From Nitrosospira multiformis (GTDB lineage Bacteria; Pseudomonadota; Gammaproteobacteria; Burkholderiales; Nitrosomonadaceae): a stretch of 64,000 bases of DNA. Positions 28,363-36,973 of this stretch are shown in pieces. The notes under the pieces were generated by a model. It did not search any database and was not told where the DNA came from. It worked only from the letters and a program-made list of their open reading frames with translations. Location of the stretch: positions 1 to 64,000 of the forward strand of contig NZ_QAOK01000006.1 of assembly GCF_003050865.1 (NCBI RefSeq). The letters run 5' to 3'. Made by a program: the position numbers and the translations under genes. How positions within the stretch are numbered: position 1 is the stretch's first letter; the number at the start of each line of letters is the position of its first letter.

Positions 28363-28623
28363 ATGAGCAACAACGGTGGACCTGCTTTTCCTGCTGAATG
28401 GACTAACACGGGCGACCAGAACAGGACAGCGCCAAATGGCGTTGTCGTCGCCCCTGGCGAAACTGTACAACTCCATGGCATGTCGCTCAGGGATTGGTTC
28501 GCGGGACAAGCCATGCAAGGGTTGATTGCGGACACGGAGTTTCCCCTTGACCACGATGGCCTGGCAAAAGCGGCATACGACATTGCAGATGCCATGCTCG
28601 AAGCAAGGAAGCAGTCCCGTTAA
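28363..28623 (+). CDS. Phage/mobile-element-like hypothetical protein
   Basis: An 86-residue soluble protein. The GGPAFPAEW opening and GMSLRDWFAGQAMQG core are typical of small proteins encoded on prophages and integrative elements, which have no known function. The ribosome-binding site AGGAG lies 7 bases before ATG 28363. It sits among other fragments of a decayed mobile element (parB and DUF932 pieces) and may be the one intact survivor. Confidence 0.7.
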   Translation: MSNNGGPAFPAEWTNTGDQNRTAPNGVVVAPGETVQLHGMSLRDWFAGQAMQGLIADTEFPLDHDGLAKAAYDIADAMLEARKQSR

Positions 28624-28879
28624 ACCTACCTACGGTATCCCGATCAACGCGAGCCCCTCAACCGCGGCGATCCCTTAGACCGCTGCGGGAAATCCGGCGT
28701 ACAACCCATGCAGCGAGAGCAGTAAAGACAAGTTTTCGTATCAATTCATCCTCCTATTATTGGTCGGGCTATTGTGCCTTCAGCGGGAAATGGGTGGCGG
28801 AATAGCCCCTAATACGATGAAGGCTGCTCTTTAAGGATAGAGCAGAGGAGACCTGAATTCTCTTCACAAAACACTGTTA

Positions 28880-28915
28880 CATATCTCCATAAAACAGTCG
28901 TTTTATGGAGATATG
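28880..28915. repeat. Perfect 16-bp inverted repeat (hairpin)
   Basis: CATATCTCCATAAAAC and GTTTTATGGAGATATG are exact reverse complements, separated by AGTC. It is AT-rich and lacks a terminal T-run, so it is not a classical terminator. It lies 80 bp beyond the stop of the HU-like gene. It could be a regulator site, a recombination site or a mini-element. Confidence 0.85.
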
Positions 28916-28995
28916 GCATTGTGCGCGATAAGCGATTCAACTGGCGGACCAGGAGTGGTCGGATCCTGAGTCAGTGTAGCCCGTAGCCCAGCGCA

Positions 28996-29247
28996 TTACA
29001 ATGATGCGTATGCCTGCGCACCTTGGGAGGCGGCGATCTTCAATTGCTCGCCTGTCTTAGGGTTGCGACCGCTGCGCTCGCTCCGTTCGCGCACTTCGAA
29101 GGTGCCAAATCCTGGCAGCGAAATGGAATCGCCTTTCTGCAGGACTTCGATGATAGTTTCGGCCAATGCCGTCACGGTCCGGCCGGCTTGAGCTTTGCTG
29201 AAGTTGGTTTTCGCGGCTACGGCTTCGATAAGTTCATTTTTGTTCAT
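28996..29247 (-). CDS. HU-family DNA-binding protein with an altered C-terminus
   Basis: Small histone-like DNA-bending protein, 83 residues against the usual 90. The dimer core (MNKNELIEAVAAKTNFSKAQ, LPGFGTFEVRERSERSGRNP) is intact. After KIAAS the sequence is QGAQAYASL instead of the expected KVPxFxxGKxLKDxVN helix. Removing one C from the TCCC run at 29023-29026 restores SKV, so a 1-bp insertion probably shifted the tail. The protein may still bind DNA but lacks the last helix. Confidence 0.8.
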   Translation of the reverse strand: MNKNELIEAVAAKTNFSKAQAGRTVTALAETIIEVLQKGDSISLPGFGTFEVRERSERSGRNPKTGEQLKIAASQGAQAYASL

Positions 29248-29309
29248 CAGTTTTTTCCCCTTCTTCAGTTTTCAAATTCCCGCCAGCTTACACAGTTAAT
29301 CGGCCTGGG

Positions 29310-29421
29310 CAAAGAATCGATGAAATGGGAATACGCCAAGCATATGCTCCGTTTGCGTCATGCAAACCAGATCAACGGCGCGGAAGAAAACGAGATTATC
29401 CTGCTCAACAGCACAAGCTGA
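29310..29421 (+). pseudogene. DUF932 fragment
   Basis: The frame reads KESMKWEYAKHMLRLRHANQ, INGAEENEIILLNS, then TS and a stop. This matches the conserved middle of DUF932 proteins of plasmids and ICEs, where LLNSHDGTSSYQ should follow; the HDG part is missing through a small deletion. No start or C-terminal domain remains. Confidence 0.65.
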
Positions 29422-29906
29422 AGTACGTTTCATGCCTGCTGCTTGATTATGATCACGTGAAAGTCCATACAATCCGTGACAGCTACCTCGTTAACCCTGG
29501 GGAAATCATACGTCGCGCTAGAACGGGCGAGTTATATCCGCCGAAAACGACTCGTCACCTGTTTCCATCGCCTTTTCCTCTTTGCAATATTTCATTGCCA
29601 TTGCTGCAAGGTCAAGCCGAATTACGGCTTTCGATGACACCGCAATGCTCTCTGGCTAGCTGAGCCGTATATTCTTATTTAACAGAATCAATGGGAAAAC
29701 GGGTTTAAGTAGAAGCTGGATAGCGTATAGAAAAATTACGTAATGAGACGTATAATCATTTGTTTTCTGAATTGCTATCCGCCTCACTTCACATGCTTTA
29801 TGACCCATGACTAAGCAGGCTCATGAGTGTAGAAGAGTAGGCGAGCTGGAATTCATGTCTGCTGGCTGGAGCCGGACTAATAACTAGAAACTAGAAAAAT
29901 AAAATT
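29422..29906. other. Gene-free stretch before the siderophore receptor
   Basis: A short plus-strand frame (VHTIRDSYLVNPGEIIRRAR near 29462-29521) follows the DUF932 scrap, but I do not recognise it. The right half is non-coding leader of the receptor gene and contains the candidate promoter at 29751. Confidence 0.3.
29751..29760 (+). promoter_or_regulatory. Candidate -10 element overlapping a Fur-box-like half site
   Basis: TATAAT at 29751-29756 is a perfect -10 hexamer, and ATAATCATT at 29752-29760 matches the right half of the Fur consensus. The left half is poor and no -35 stands out. It lies 146 bp before a siderophore receptor gene, which would be expected to be iron-repressed. Confidence 0.3.
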
Positions 29907-32003
29907 ATGAAAAATAATTGCTTCCCAGCAATCGTTGCAGCTTCCCTAATATCTTTGATTCAGCCCGCAAACGCTCAGCTTTCCGCTCAGGCCGAGCCAG
30001 GAAAACAGCTCCCGGCTGTAACAGTTACCGGCGAGCGTGTAGGGAGCTTCAAATCGGACACGGTGCAGGTCGGGACATTCCGCGACATGGCACCTCTTGA
30101 TGTGCCCCAGACCAGCAATGTCGTGACGCGGGAGGTCCTGGATGCGCAAGCAACCACCAGTTTGTTCGGTGCCTTGCGCAATACAGCCGGCGTGACTCGC
30201 TCGCAACTGAACGGCTCCACTTACGACAATCTCTCGATCCGCGGGATTCTCGTGGAAAATCGCAGCAATTATCGGCTCAATGGATTCATGCCGATCATCA
30301 ACCTGATCGATATTCCGATGGAGAACAAGGAGCGCGTCGAAGTACTCAAAGGCGCCTCCTCTCTATACTATGGCTTCCTGCCCCCATCGGGCATTATCAA
30401 CATGGTCACCAAGCGTGCGGGCCGCGATCCCATCGCTAATGTTTCGTTGATGGCGAATATCTATGGTGGCGTCAACACCCACATTGATCTTGGCCGGCGC
30501 TTCGGGGATGCGCAGCAATTCGGGGCGCGTATCAATCTTCTCGCCGGGAGGGAAGATATCGGTATTCATAATTTTTCCGGTCACCGCGCCCTGATGTCGG
30601 GCGCCTTCGACTGGCGGGTCACCGATCAACTGTCCATCAAGTTCGATGTGGAACATTATCGTAAGGAGGTTTCTGAGCAGGCGGCAATCCAGGCGCCTGC
30701 AGCGGTGAATGGTGTGATAACGCTGCCGCCTGTGCCAAATGCCCGCCGCAACCTTGCGGGAGAGTGGCAGAAATATGATGCCGAAGCGACCAACCTGCTG
30801 CTTCGCGCCGACTACGCACTGAGCGACAACTGGGCACTCCTGTTTGAAGCCGGCAAGGCGCGTACCATGCGCGACCGTAATTTTTCCCAGTTCCAGAATT
30901 ACAATCTTGCCACGGGCCAGGGTACGCTGCGCATCTTCTTTAATCGGAATCAGTTTTGGGATAACGAAAATCTCCGTGCGGAAGTTTTCGGTCGCTTGCC
31001 GGGCCAGTTCATCACGCATGAAGTATCCCTGGGTTTTGTCGGTAACGAACGGAGCCAGGATCCGCGCACTTCATCTACTGCCGATGTGGCGCAGAATCTG
31101 TTCCATCCGAATGACATCGCGCGGTTATCCCCCACCGCCCCATTCCGCTCTAACTTCTCGAAAATAACGGATCTGGGCGTGTATCTATCCGATCGCATTT
31201 TGATTGCGGACAGACTGCAGGTAATGTTGGGAGTGCGCGGCAGCTTCTATGAGAGTGTCGGAACCAACACTCACTTTAAGGCAACCAACGTCAACCCATC
31301 GCTGTCACTGCTGTACAAGATCATTCCCAATGTATCTCTCTATGCAAGTTACATTGAGGGAGTCGAAGAGAGCGGGCAGGCGCCGGCTAACCGTGCCAAC
31401 AGTGGGGAGATTCTGGCCCCGGCGGTATCAAAGCAAAAGGAAGCAGGTGTAAAGGCGATGGTTGCGGAAGGGGTACTGCTACAAGTAGCCTATTTCGATA
31501 TCAAGCGCGCCTCGACTACTATTGATGCAGCCAACCGCTTTGTTTTGAACGGGATGGCTCAGTATAGCGGATTTGAGCTGGCAGCTTCCGGGGAGATAAC
31601 AAAACAGCTGTCCGTCATTGCCTCTGCACTGTTCATGGAGGCCAAGCAGTTAAATAGGGACAATCCTGCGACGTTTGGCCGGATACCGGATAACACGCCG
31701 GAGCGTACGGCGAGCCTCTTTGCGGAGTATCGTTTGCAGAGCGTGCCCGGCCTGGCCCTCGGCGCCGGTGTGTACTATGTGGGCAGACGTCCAGTCAACA
31801 CTGCAAATCAGGCTTTCGTGGATGACTACGCTATATTGTCTCTTAATGCACGTTATGCCACCCGCATAGCAGGTAAGCGCGCCACGATCCAGGCGGTGGT
31901 AGATAACGTAACCAACAGCAATTACTGGAGCACCGCAGGTAATGGCCTGCTCGGTGTAGGAGCTCCTATCATGGCCAAAACCGTGGCTCGGGTCGAATTC
32001 TGA
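29907..32003 (+). CDS. TonB-dependent siderophore receptor
   Basis: Outer-membrane iron-siderophore transporter, 698 residues. A signal peptide (to about residue 23, QPANA) is followed by a short TonB-box-like region (LPAVTVTGER), the plug domain at about 50-165 (SIRGILVENRSNYRLNGF, ERVEVLKGASSLYYG, GIINMVTKRA) and a 22-strand barrel ending in the C-terminal Phe of VARVEF. It is of the FhuA/FhuE/FpvA-like class; the ligand cannot be read from sequence. No signalling N-terminal domain is present, so it is not a FecA-type transducer. The PepSY protein 84 bp downstream is its likely partner. Confidence 0.93.
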   Translation: MKNNCFPAIVAASLISLIQPANAQLSAQAEPGKQLPAVTVTGERVGSFKSDTVQVGTFRDMAPLDVPQTSNVVTREVLDAQATTSLFGALRNTAGVTRSQLNGSTYDNLSIRGILVENRSNYRLNGFMPIINLIDIPMENKERVEVLKGASSLYYGFLPPSGIINMVTKRAGRDPIANVSLMANIYGGVNTHIDLGRRFGDAQQFGARINLLAGREDIGIHNFSGHRALMSGAFDWRVTDQLSIKFDVEHYRKEVSEQAAIQAPAAVNGVITLPPVPNARRNLAGEWQKYDAEATNLLLRADYALSDNWALLFEAGKARTMRDRNFSQFQNYNLATGQGTLRIFFNRNQFWDNENLRAEVFGRLPGQFITHEVSLGFVGNERSQDPRTSSTADVAQNLFHPNDIARLSPTAPFRSNFSKITDLGVYLSDRILIADRLQVMLGVRGSFYESVGTNTHFKATNVNPSLSLLYKIIPNVSLYASYIEGVEESGQAPANRANSGEILAPAVSKQKEAGVKAMVAEGVLLQVAYFDIKRASTTIDAANRFVLNGMAQYSGFELAASGEITKQLSVIASALFMEAKQLNRDNPATFGRIPDNTPERTASLFAEYRLQSVPGLALGAGVYYVGRRPVNTANQAFVDDYAILSLNARYATRIAGKRATIQAVVDNVTNSNYWSTAGNGLLGVGAPIMAKTVARVEF

Positions 32004-32087
32004 CTGATCCCATTCCGATGGGGGAAGACAACCTTATGGAGGGCTCAGTTCCTCCCCCGTTAGTAAGGGCTATTCAAGATCTCTCTC

Positions 32088-33200
32088 ATGAGAACACGTA
32101 GAGTTGTCTTCAATATTCACCTTTATATTGGTCTTGCTGCCGGCCTGTTTCTGATTCTGAGTGGACTGACCGGGAGCATGGTTGTTTTTCGGGATGAAAT
32201 TGAAGCGCTTACTCATCCCGAACTCATGGAAACAGCGGTAGGCGAAGAACACGTTCCTGTGCAGGCTGTGCTGGATGCAGTCAAACGCGCATACCCTGAG
32301 GACAAGCTTCTTTATCTACGCATGCCGCGGACTCCGCAGGAAACCTATCTGTTCAAGATGAATAGCGCTCACGACTTGTTCGTGTATGCGGATCCTTACA
32401 GTGGGGAAGTGCTCGGCGCGCATCGCCAGAAAGAGACCTTCATGGGATGGATCGCTTTGGTGCATACGGAACTGCTGGTTGGCGAGCTCGGGAAAAACAT
32501 TCTCGGCGTCAGCGCCTTGCTATTGATCTGCCTGTGCGGGACGGGACTCTTCCTGTGGTGGCCGCCCAATGGAATAAGAAATATTTCCAGAGGCTTTAAA
32601 ATCGGTTGGACAGGACCCTGGAAAAAATTTATTTTCGATGTCCATCGCGCTTTTGGCGCCTATACCATAATCTTTTTGATCATTGTTGCATTCACTGGCG
32701 TTTCCCTGGTTTTCAACAAAGCTGTAGCTGAACTCATCAATTCCCTGACAGCCAGCGCCCCAAGACCTTCCCCGCCCAATTCCAGGGTAAACGAAGCGGT
32801 GGACTCAATGTCTTCCCTTGACGCACTGCTGTATCATGCCGACCGCATTCTTCCTGCTCCAACTACCTGGATAACTTTCCCTCAAACACCTCAGGCTCCA
32901 CTTGTCGTGCGCAAGAGAACGACTGGTGAGTTTCATCCTAATGGCCGCAGCTTCGTCTATTTCGACCAATATTCAGGAGACGTATTACTCGTCGAAAATG
33001 CATCAAATGCTCCTTTGGGAGCCCGCATTTTTAACACTTTTTATCCCATTCATACCGGAGTAATCGGTGGACTGGCCACGCGCATGTTGCAAGTGGTGAT
33101 GGGCTTCGTTCCCCTTTTTTTATTTGCAACGGGCTATATGATGTGGAGAAACCGAAGGAAGGCAAGGTTGCATAAAAACAACTCTAAAGTTGCCTATTAA
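32088..33200 (+). CDS. PepSY-associated membrane protein (iron-uptake partner)
   Basis: A 370-residue inner-membrane protein with four helices: about 9-34 (FNIHLYIGLAAGLFLILSGL), 140-160, 187-213 and 330-352. Periplasmic PepSY-type loops lie between them. The N-terminal RRVVFNIHLYIGL and the later DVHRAFGAYT are the His-containing helices shared by siderophore reductase-like proteins such as FoxB/PiuB. These are thought to reduce or process ferric siderophore in the periplasm. It is the second gene after a siderophore receptor, a common pairing. Confidence 0.87.
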   Translation: MRTRRVVFNIHLYIGLAAGLFLILSGLTGSMVVFRDEIEALTHPELMETAVGEEHVPVQAVLDAVKRAYPEDKLLYLRMPRTPQETYLFKMNSAHDLFVYADPYSGEVLGAHRQKETFMGWIALVHTELLVGELGKNILGVSALLLICLCGTGLFLWWPPNGIRNISRGFKIGWTGPWKKFIFDVHRAFGAYTIIFLIIVAFTGVSLVFNKAVAELINSLTASAPRPSPPNSRVNEAVDSMSSLDALLYHADRILPAPTTWITFPQTPQAPLVVRKRTTGEFHPNGRSFVYFDQYSGDVLLVENASNAPLGARIFNTFYPIHTGVIGGLATRMLQVVMGFVPLFLFATGYMMWRNRRKARLHKNNSKVAY

Positions 33201-33260
33201 TCCTGTACGGCAGGGCATAATTTTGAATTTTCTTATACCAGAACCTGTTCTGGCGTAGCC

Positions 33261-33482
33261 GATCTGCGGGTGATCAGCGGAATCATCTACGTCATCCGCA
33301 ATGGCCTGCAATGGAAGGATGCACCCAGGGAATACGGGCCGCACAAGACGCTGTATAACCGTTTCAATAGCCAAGTAAATACAAGTATTACAGAGGTAAA
33401 CGCGAACTTAACCGCTGAACTGGGAAAAATTAATAATGCGATTCACGCCATTAATCACGATTATGAAAACCTGAAGAAATAA
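33261..33482 (+). pseudogene. IS5-family transposase N-terminal fragment
   Basis: LRVISGIIYVIRNGLQWKDA and PREYGPHKTLYNRF are the N-terminal helix-turn-helix of IS5-type transposases. At about 33366 the sequence changes abruptly to a hydrophilic tail (ITEVNANLTAELGKINNAIH) unrelated to IS5, ending at TAA 33480. It marks an insertion-sequence scar with a rearranged downstream junction. Confidence 0.7.
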
Positions 33483-33534
33483 AATTGTTCAATATTTAAA
33501 ACCCATCTAAGACGTGGGCTTTTTATTGCCCACC

Positions 33535-33559
33535 AAACCCGCTTCGGCGGGTTTTTTAT
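33535..33559 (+). terminator. Intrinsic terminator 1 of the CsbD region
   Basis: AAACCCGC-TTCG-GCGGGTTTTTT: a 7-8-bp stem with a stable UUCG tetraloop and a run of T, a classic rho-independent terminator. Confidence 0.9.
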
Positions 33560-33663
33560 TGCTGTGTTTGCTACCGAACATTACTCAGCAATATCATCTG
33601 ATATTGTAATCTCCATGTTTCTCGTCCACGGTGGATAAAGAAACATCTTTAAGGAGATTACAG

Positions 33664-33849
33664 ATGAACAAAGATCAAGTTAAAGGTGTGGCTAAAGATA
33701 TTGCCGGTAAAGTACAGCAGGAGGCAGGAGTATTGACCGGTGACAAGGAGCAACAAGCCAAAGGACTTGCCAAGCAGGCTGAAGGCAAAATACAAAAAGG
33801 GGTTGGCGATGCGAAAGAGGCAATCAAGGACGCCGCTGACAAGCTCTAA
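33664..33849 (+). CDS. CsbD-family stress protein
   Basis: A 61-residue, highly charged, alpha-helical protein (MNKDQVKGVAKDIAGKVQQE, KEQQAKGLAKQAEGKIQKGV). It matches the CsbD/YjbJ family, abundant under stationary-phase and general stress; the molecular role is unknown. AAGGAG 7 bases before ATG 33664 is an excellent ribosome-binding site. Terminators on both sides make it a single-gene transcript. Confidence 0.93.
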   Translation: MNKDQVKGVAKDIAGKVQQEAGVLTGDKEQQAKGLAKQAEGKIQKGVGDAKEAIKDAADKL

Positions 33850-33913
33850 CGAAATGCCGGGAAGCTAAAAGATCACTCGATAATAACAAAACATTCTCCT
33901 CTCCTCACTTCTT

Positions 33914-33938
33914 AAACCCGCCTAGAGCGGGTTTTTTG
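33914..33938 (+). terminator. Intrinsic terminator 2, after the CsbD gene
   Basis: AAACCCGC and GCGGGTTTTTT with a short CTAGA loop: a strong stem and a T-run 65 bp past the CsbD stop. Confidence 0.9.
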
Positions 33939-33994
33939 TTATCTGCTATATTGAAATCGCAGGGTAGCCCCCTGCATCCTTACACTCCTTTTTG

Positions 33995-34020
33995 AAACCC
34001 GCTTCGGCGGGTTTATTTTT
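33995..34020 (+). terminator. Intrinsic terminator 3, near-copy of terminator 1
   Basis: AAACCCGCTTCGGCGGGTTTATTTTT has the same stem and loop as the hairpin at 33535, with a slightly interrupted T-run. Confidence 0.8.
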
Positions 34021-34339
34021 GCAGAGATGAAGGCTCCACCAGAAGCTCTACAATCGATTTAAATTGAGAGGTGGTTACCCTTCTTTCCTGCACGCGAAAA
34101 CGCTCCCTAAGCCTTTAGTAAAGCAGGCAGCCCCTAAACGTAAAGCCTGCCTGGGGGCTACGGCGTACGGGCCATTCGCTCATACTAAACTGGCAGTTTT
34201 CTGTGAAGATTTTTCATTTTTCCCCATATTCCCTTCTTGAGTTTTTATTTCATTGTTAAAAGATGGGTTACAGAATAGTTACATTCACAGAAAAATAAAA
34301 AATGAGTTGGATGATTGGATAATTAAGTTATTGTTTTAT

Positions 34340-34415
34340 TGGTGGGTCGTGAGCGATTCGAACGCTCGACCTACGGATTAAGAGTCCGCTGCTCTACCAG
34401 CTGAGCTAACGACCC
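34340..34415 (-). tRNA. tRNA-Lys (anticodon CTT)
   Basis: A full 76-nt cloverleaf read on the minus strand: acceptor GGGTCGT/ACGACCC, D-loop AGCTCAGCTGGTAGAGC, and anticodon loop CTCTTAA giving anticodon CTT. The T-arm is GAGCG-TTCGAAT-CGCTC and CCA is encoded. No integrase adjoins it. Confidence 0.97.
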
Positions 34416-34655
34416 GGATTGAATGAACCGGATTTATTCAGTTGCAGGTTCGACGCATGACAGAGGCAAAACCTGTCATGCCTTTATTGCTTCTTTGCCG
34501 CTTGAATCTGAGGGTGCTAATCCTACCACATCCGGAAAGAAATTCGAATGGGACAATTACCTGATCGGATCATTCCTGATGCAGAAGCTTGATCTGCACA
34601 TACAGGAGAACCGGTTCCCCGACTGCGAATCATCCAACTGCACCCACGTGAACAG

Positions 34656-35411
34656 CTATTCGGCAAATTGATTTAGCTGAATGCACTCCTTCAGCATCGC
34701 CCGCATGCGCTCCCAGTGCGAACCCTCCCAGAAAACGCGTTGACAGATATCGCACGTGCTGAAATGGTCGAAGCGTTCGCGTACGGACGGTGGCAGGCGC
34801 TCAAGCACTGCGGCCTTCTCGATAGGCCGTAGAGGTGCGTTGCAGTTCAGGCATAAGGTAAAAGGCTTGATGCTGTGTGCGAGGTCCAGCCGATCGAAAA
34901 TCTCGCAGAGCTGGTCAGGCGGCTTCAAGGTTCGCACATAACATCCATGTGTAATCGAACGTCGCTTGAGCAATTCTCGGTCGCGGGTGAGGACGATGCG
35001 CTTTTCCTGGGCAGCGAGCAATTCGATCTGCCGGTCGTGATAATTATTGTCGTACAGCGTGTCGAAACCCGTCATGCGCAACAGGTGCGCCAAACCCCCC
35101 AGATGGGCGTCCGCAATGAAGCGCGTTACTCGCAGGGGATGCTCACGCACACGCAGCAGGGGTGTAACATCGACCATCTCGAATTTGGGAAAGACTGCGA
35201 CCCGATCGCCATGCTCCAGTATCCGGTCGAACCCCACCGATTCTCCGTTTACCAGCACCAGTTCCACTTCGGTGTGCGGCACACCCAGTGCTTCGATCAT
35301 ATGCTTGGTGGTCGCTGCACGGGCGCAGGAACAGGAGAATTCCCGCTTTCGCCGCTCGCGAGCGAGAAAGTCATTCAGTTCCTCATAAAAACGGAATGTA
35401 GCGGTAACCAT
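34656..35411 (-). CDS. Ubiquitin-like/Mut7-C RNase-domain protein
   Basis: A 251-residue protein of two fused parts. Residues 1-85 are a ThiS/MoaD-like beta-grasp (Ub-Mut7-C) domain (VELVLVNGESVGFDRILEHG). Residues about 95-245 are a PIN-like Mut7-C domain (RFIADAHLGGLAHLLRMTGF, RIVLTRDRELLKRR). A zinc ribbon is formed by CLNC near 188 and CDIC near 223. The family is widespread and predicted to be an RNase, but its substrate is not known. It is transcribed alone, with the stop 241 bp from the tRNA-Lys 5' end. Confidence 0.85.
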   Translation of the reverse strand: MVTATFRFYEELNDFLARERRKREFSCSCARAATTKHMIEALGVPHTEVELVLVNGESVGFDRILEHGDRVAVFPKFEMVDVTPLLRVREHPLRVTRFIADAHLGGLAHLLRMTGFDTLYDNNYHDRQIELLAAQEKRIVLTRDRELLKRRSITHGCYVRTLKPPDQLCEIFDRLDLAHSIKPFTLCLNCNAPLRPIEKAAVLERLPPSVRERFDHFSTCDICQRVFWEGSHWERMRAMLKECIQLNQFAE

Positions 35412-35576
35412 GAATCAGTATTGCACTTTTCAGGCTTAGGCGCATGATTACCCGATTTTCCGGGAGTATCAACGGCAGTTGCGCAAAAGTGTTCTCTTTT
35501 TCTGGAGTAACATCATAATACTGCGCGCACGTCTGCTGTTCATCGCCCATCAGGCGATTCCATTAGCGGGGAAAAC

Positions 35577-36434
35577 ATGCAATTCAAAATACGGGAAGGT
35601 CGCCTGGCGGATGCTGAGGCAGTCGGGATGATCTGCTACGAAGCATTCAAGATGATTTCTCAGCAACACGGTTTTGAACCCGATTTTCCCTCGTTCGAAG
35701 TGGCGCGTGATCTCCTGCTGACTTTGCTTTCGAGACCCGATGTATATTCAGCCGTGGCTGAGAGCGAAGGAAGAGTCGTGGGCAGCAATTTCCTGTGGCA
35801 GGATTCCACCATTGCCGGCATTGGGCCACTTACGATAACGCCGGAAGCCCAGAGCGGCAGGGTGGGCCGAGGCCTGATGGAGGATGTGCTGGAGCATGCC
35901 CGGAATAAACATTTCGCGGGAGTGCGGCTGGTGCAAGCTGCATACAATAACCGCTCCCTCTCCCTCTATACCAAGCTTGGTTTTGAGGTACGGGAATTAT
36001 TGGCAACTCTGCAGGGAGCACCCCTGCGAATTGATATCCCCGGCTACAATGTCCGTGTGGCAGTGGTGGAGGATGCAAACGCATGCGACTCCTTGTGCCG
36101 GAAGATACACGGCCACGATAGAGGGCAGGAATTGCGCCATGCGATTGCTCAGCAGACCGCAATGGTGGTGGAACACGAAGGCCGCATCACCGGTTACGCA
36201 ACTTTAATTGGCTTTATGGGGCATGCAGTGGGAGAAAGCAATGAAGACCTCAAAGCCCTGATCGGTGCCGCAGACTCGTTTGCAGGTCCGGGTTTTCTTC
36301 TACCTGCGCGTAATAGCGAGTTGTTCCGCTGGTGCCTGAAGCAGGGACTTCGGGTAGTTCAACCGATGAATCTGATGAGCCTTGGCCTCTACAACCAGCC
36401 CTCGGGGGTCTTTCTGCCCTCCATTCTTTTTTAA
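35577..36434 (+). CDS. GNAT-family N-acetyltransferase
   Basis: A 285-residue protein whose N-terminal half is a GNAT fold. It includes MQFKIREGRLADAEAVGMIC and the acetyl-CoA loop ITPEAQSGRVGRGLMEDVLE near 86-105, then AAYNNRSLSLYTKLGFEVRE. The C-terminal half (about 155-285) resembles a second, degenerate GNAT-like domain, as in tandem GNAT proteins. The substrate is unknown. The start follows GGGGAAAAC with a weak ribosome-binding site. The deaminase downstream is 96 bp away. Confidence 0.82.
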   Translation: MQFKIREGRLADAEAVGMICYEAFKMISQQHGFEPDFPSFEVARDLLLTLLSRPDVYSAVAESEGRVVGSNFLWQDSTIAGIGPLTITPEAQSGRVGRGLMEDVLEHARNKHFAGVRLVQAAYNNRSLSLYTKLGFEVRELLATLQGAPLRIDIPGYNVRVAVVEDANACDSLCRKIHGHDRGQELRHAIAQQTAMVVEHEGRITGYATLIGFMGHAVGESNEDLKALIGAADSFAGPGFLLPARNSELFRWCLKQGLRVVQPMNLMSLGLYNQPSGVFLPSILF

Positions 36435-36529
36435 GGGGAAGGGATTCCAGAAGCTTGCCGAAATCATGCCTGTACAGCTTGGCGATAGTCGATAGGCGAT
36501 AAGGACGGATAAGTCAGACAGGAGACCAG

Positions 36530-36973
36530 ATGTCTCAACATGAAACATTCCTGTGGGAAGCGGTGCGTCTCGCCAAGAACAACCGTGAACGCGGTGGCCG
36601 ACCCTTTGCCGCAGTCCTCGCTATTGATGGGCAGGTCGTCTCCACCGCCGTCAACGATGTCGTGCAGAGCAATGATCCCACCATGCATGCAGAAATGGAG
36701 GCAGTGCGCGCTGCCAGCCGGAACCTCGGTCGTGCTGACCTGAGAGGCAGCATCGTTTATACCAGCGGCCACCCCTGCCCCATGTGCCTGGCGGCCATGG
36801 TGATTGCAGGAGTGGACGCCGTATATTACGCTTTCGACAACGATGATGCGGAACCCTATGGTTTTTCGAGCAAGGCGACCTATCAGAAGCTGCGCCTGTC
36901 ACTGGAGCCTCCACCCCTGCCGCTCACTCGACTCGATCTCGGCCTGTCTCCTGCAGAACTGTATAGTGCATAG
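36530..36973 (+). CDS. Nucleoside/guanine deaminase (CMP/dCMP-type zinc)
   Basis: Zinc-dependent deaminase of 147 residues. The metal- and proton-shuttle motif HAEMEAVRAASR and the zinc cysteines in GHPCPMCLAAM are intact. The C-terminal segment lacks the tRNA-binding features of TadA, and the length fits guanine or nucleoside deaminases. AGGAG 6 bases before ATG 36530 supports the start. Confidence 0.87.
   Translation: MSQHETFLWEAVRLAKNNRERGGRPFAAVLAIDGQVVSTAVNDVVQSNDPTMHAEMEAVRAASRNLGRADLRGSIVYTSGHPCPMCLAAMVIAGVDAVYYAFDNDDAEPYGFSSKATYQKLRLSLEPPPLPLTRLDLGLSPAELYSA

Noticed and set aside
34340-34415. tRNA-Lys as another island insertion site
   Set aside because: No integrase or tRNA-end repeat was found on either side; only an IS5 fragment and stress gene lie nearby.
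34423-34671. 82-codon plus-strand frame between tRNA-Lys and the Mut7-C gene
   Set aside because: Begins antisense next to the tRNA, no ribosome-binding site, no domain and no typical codon bias.
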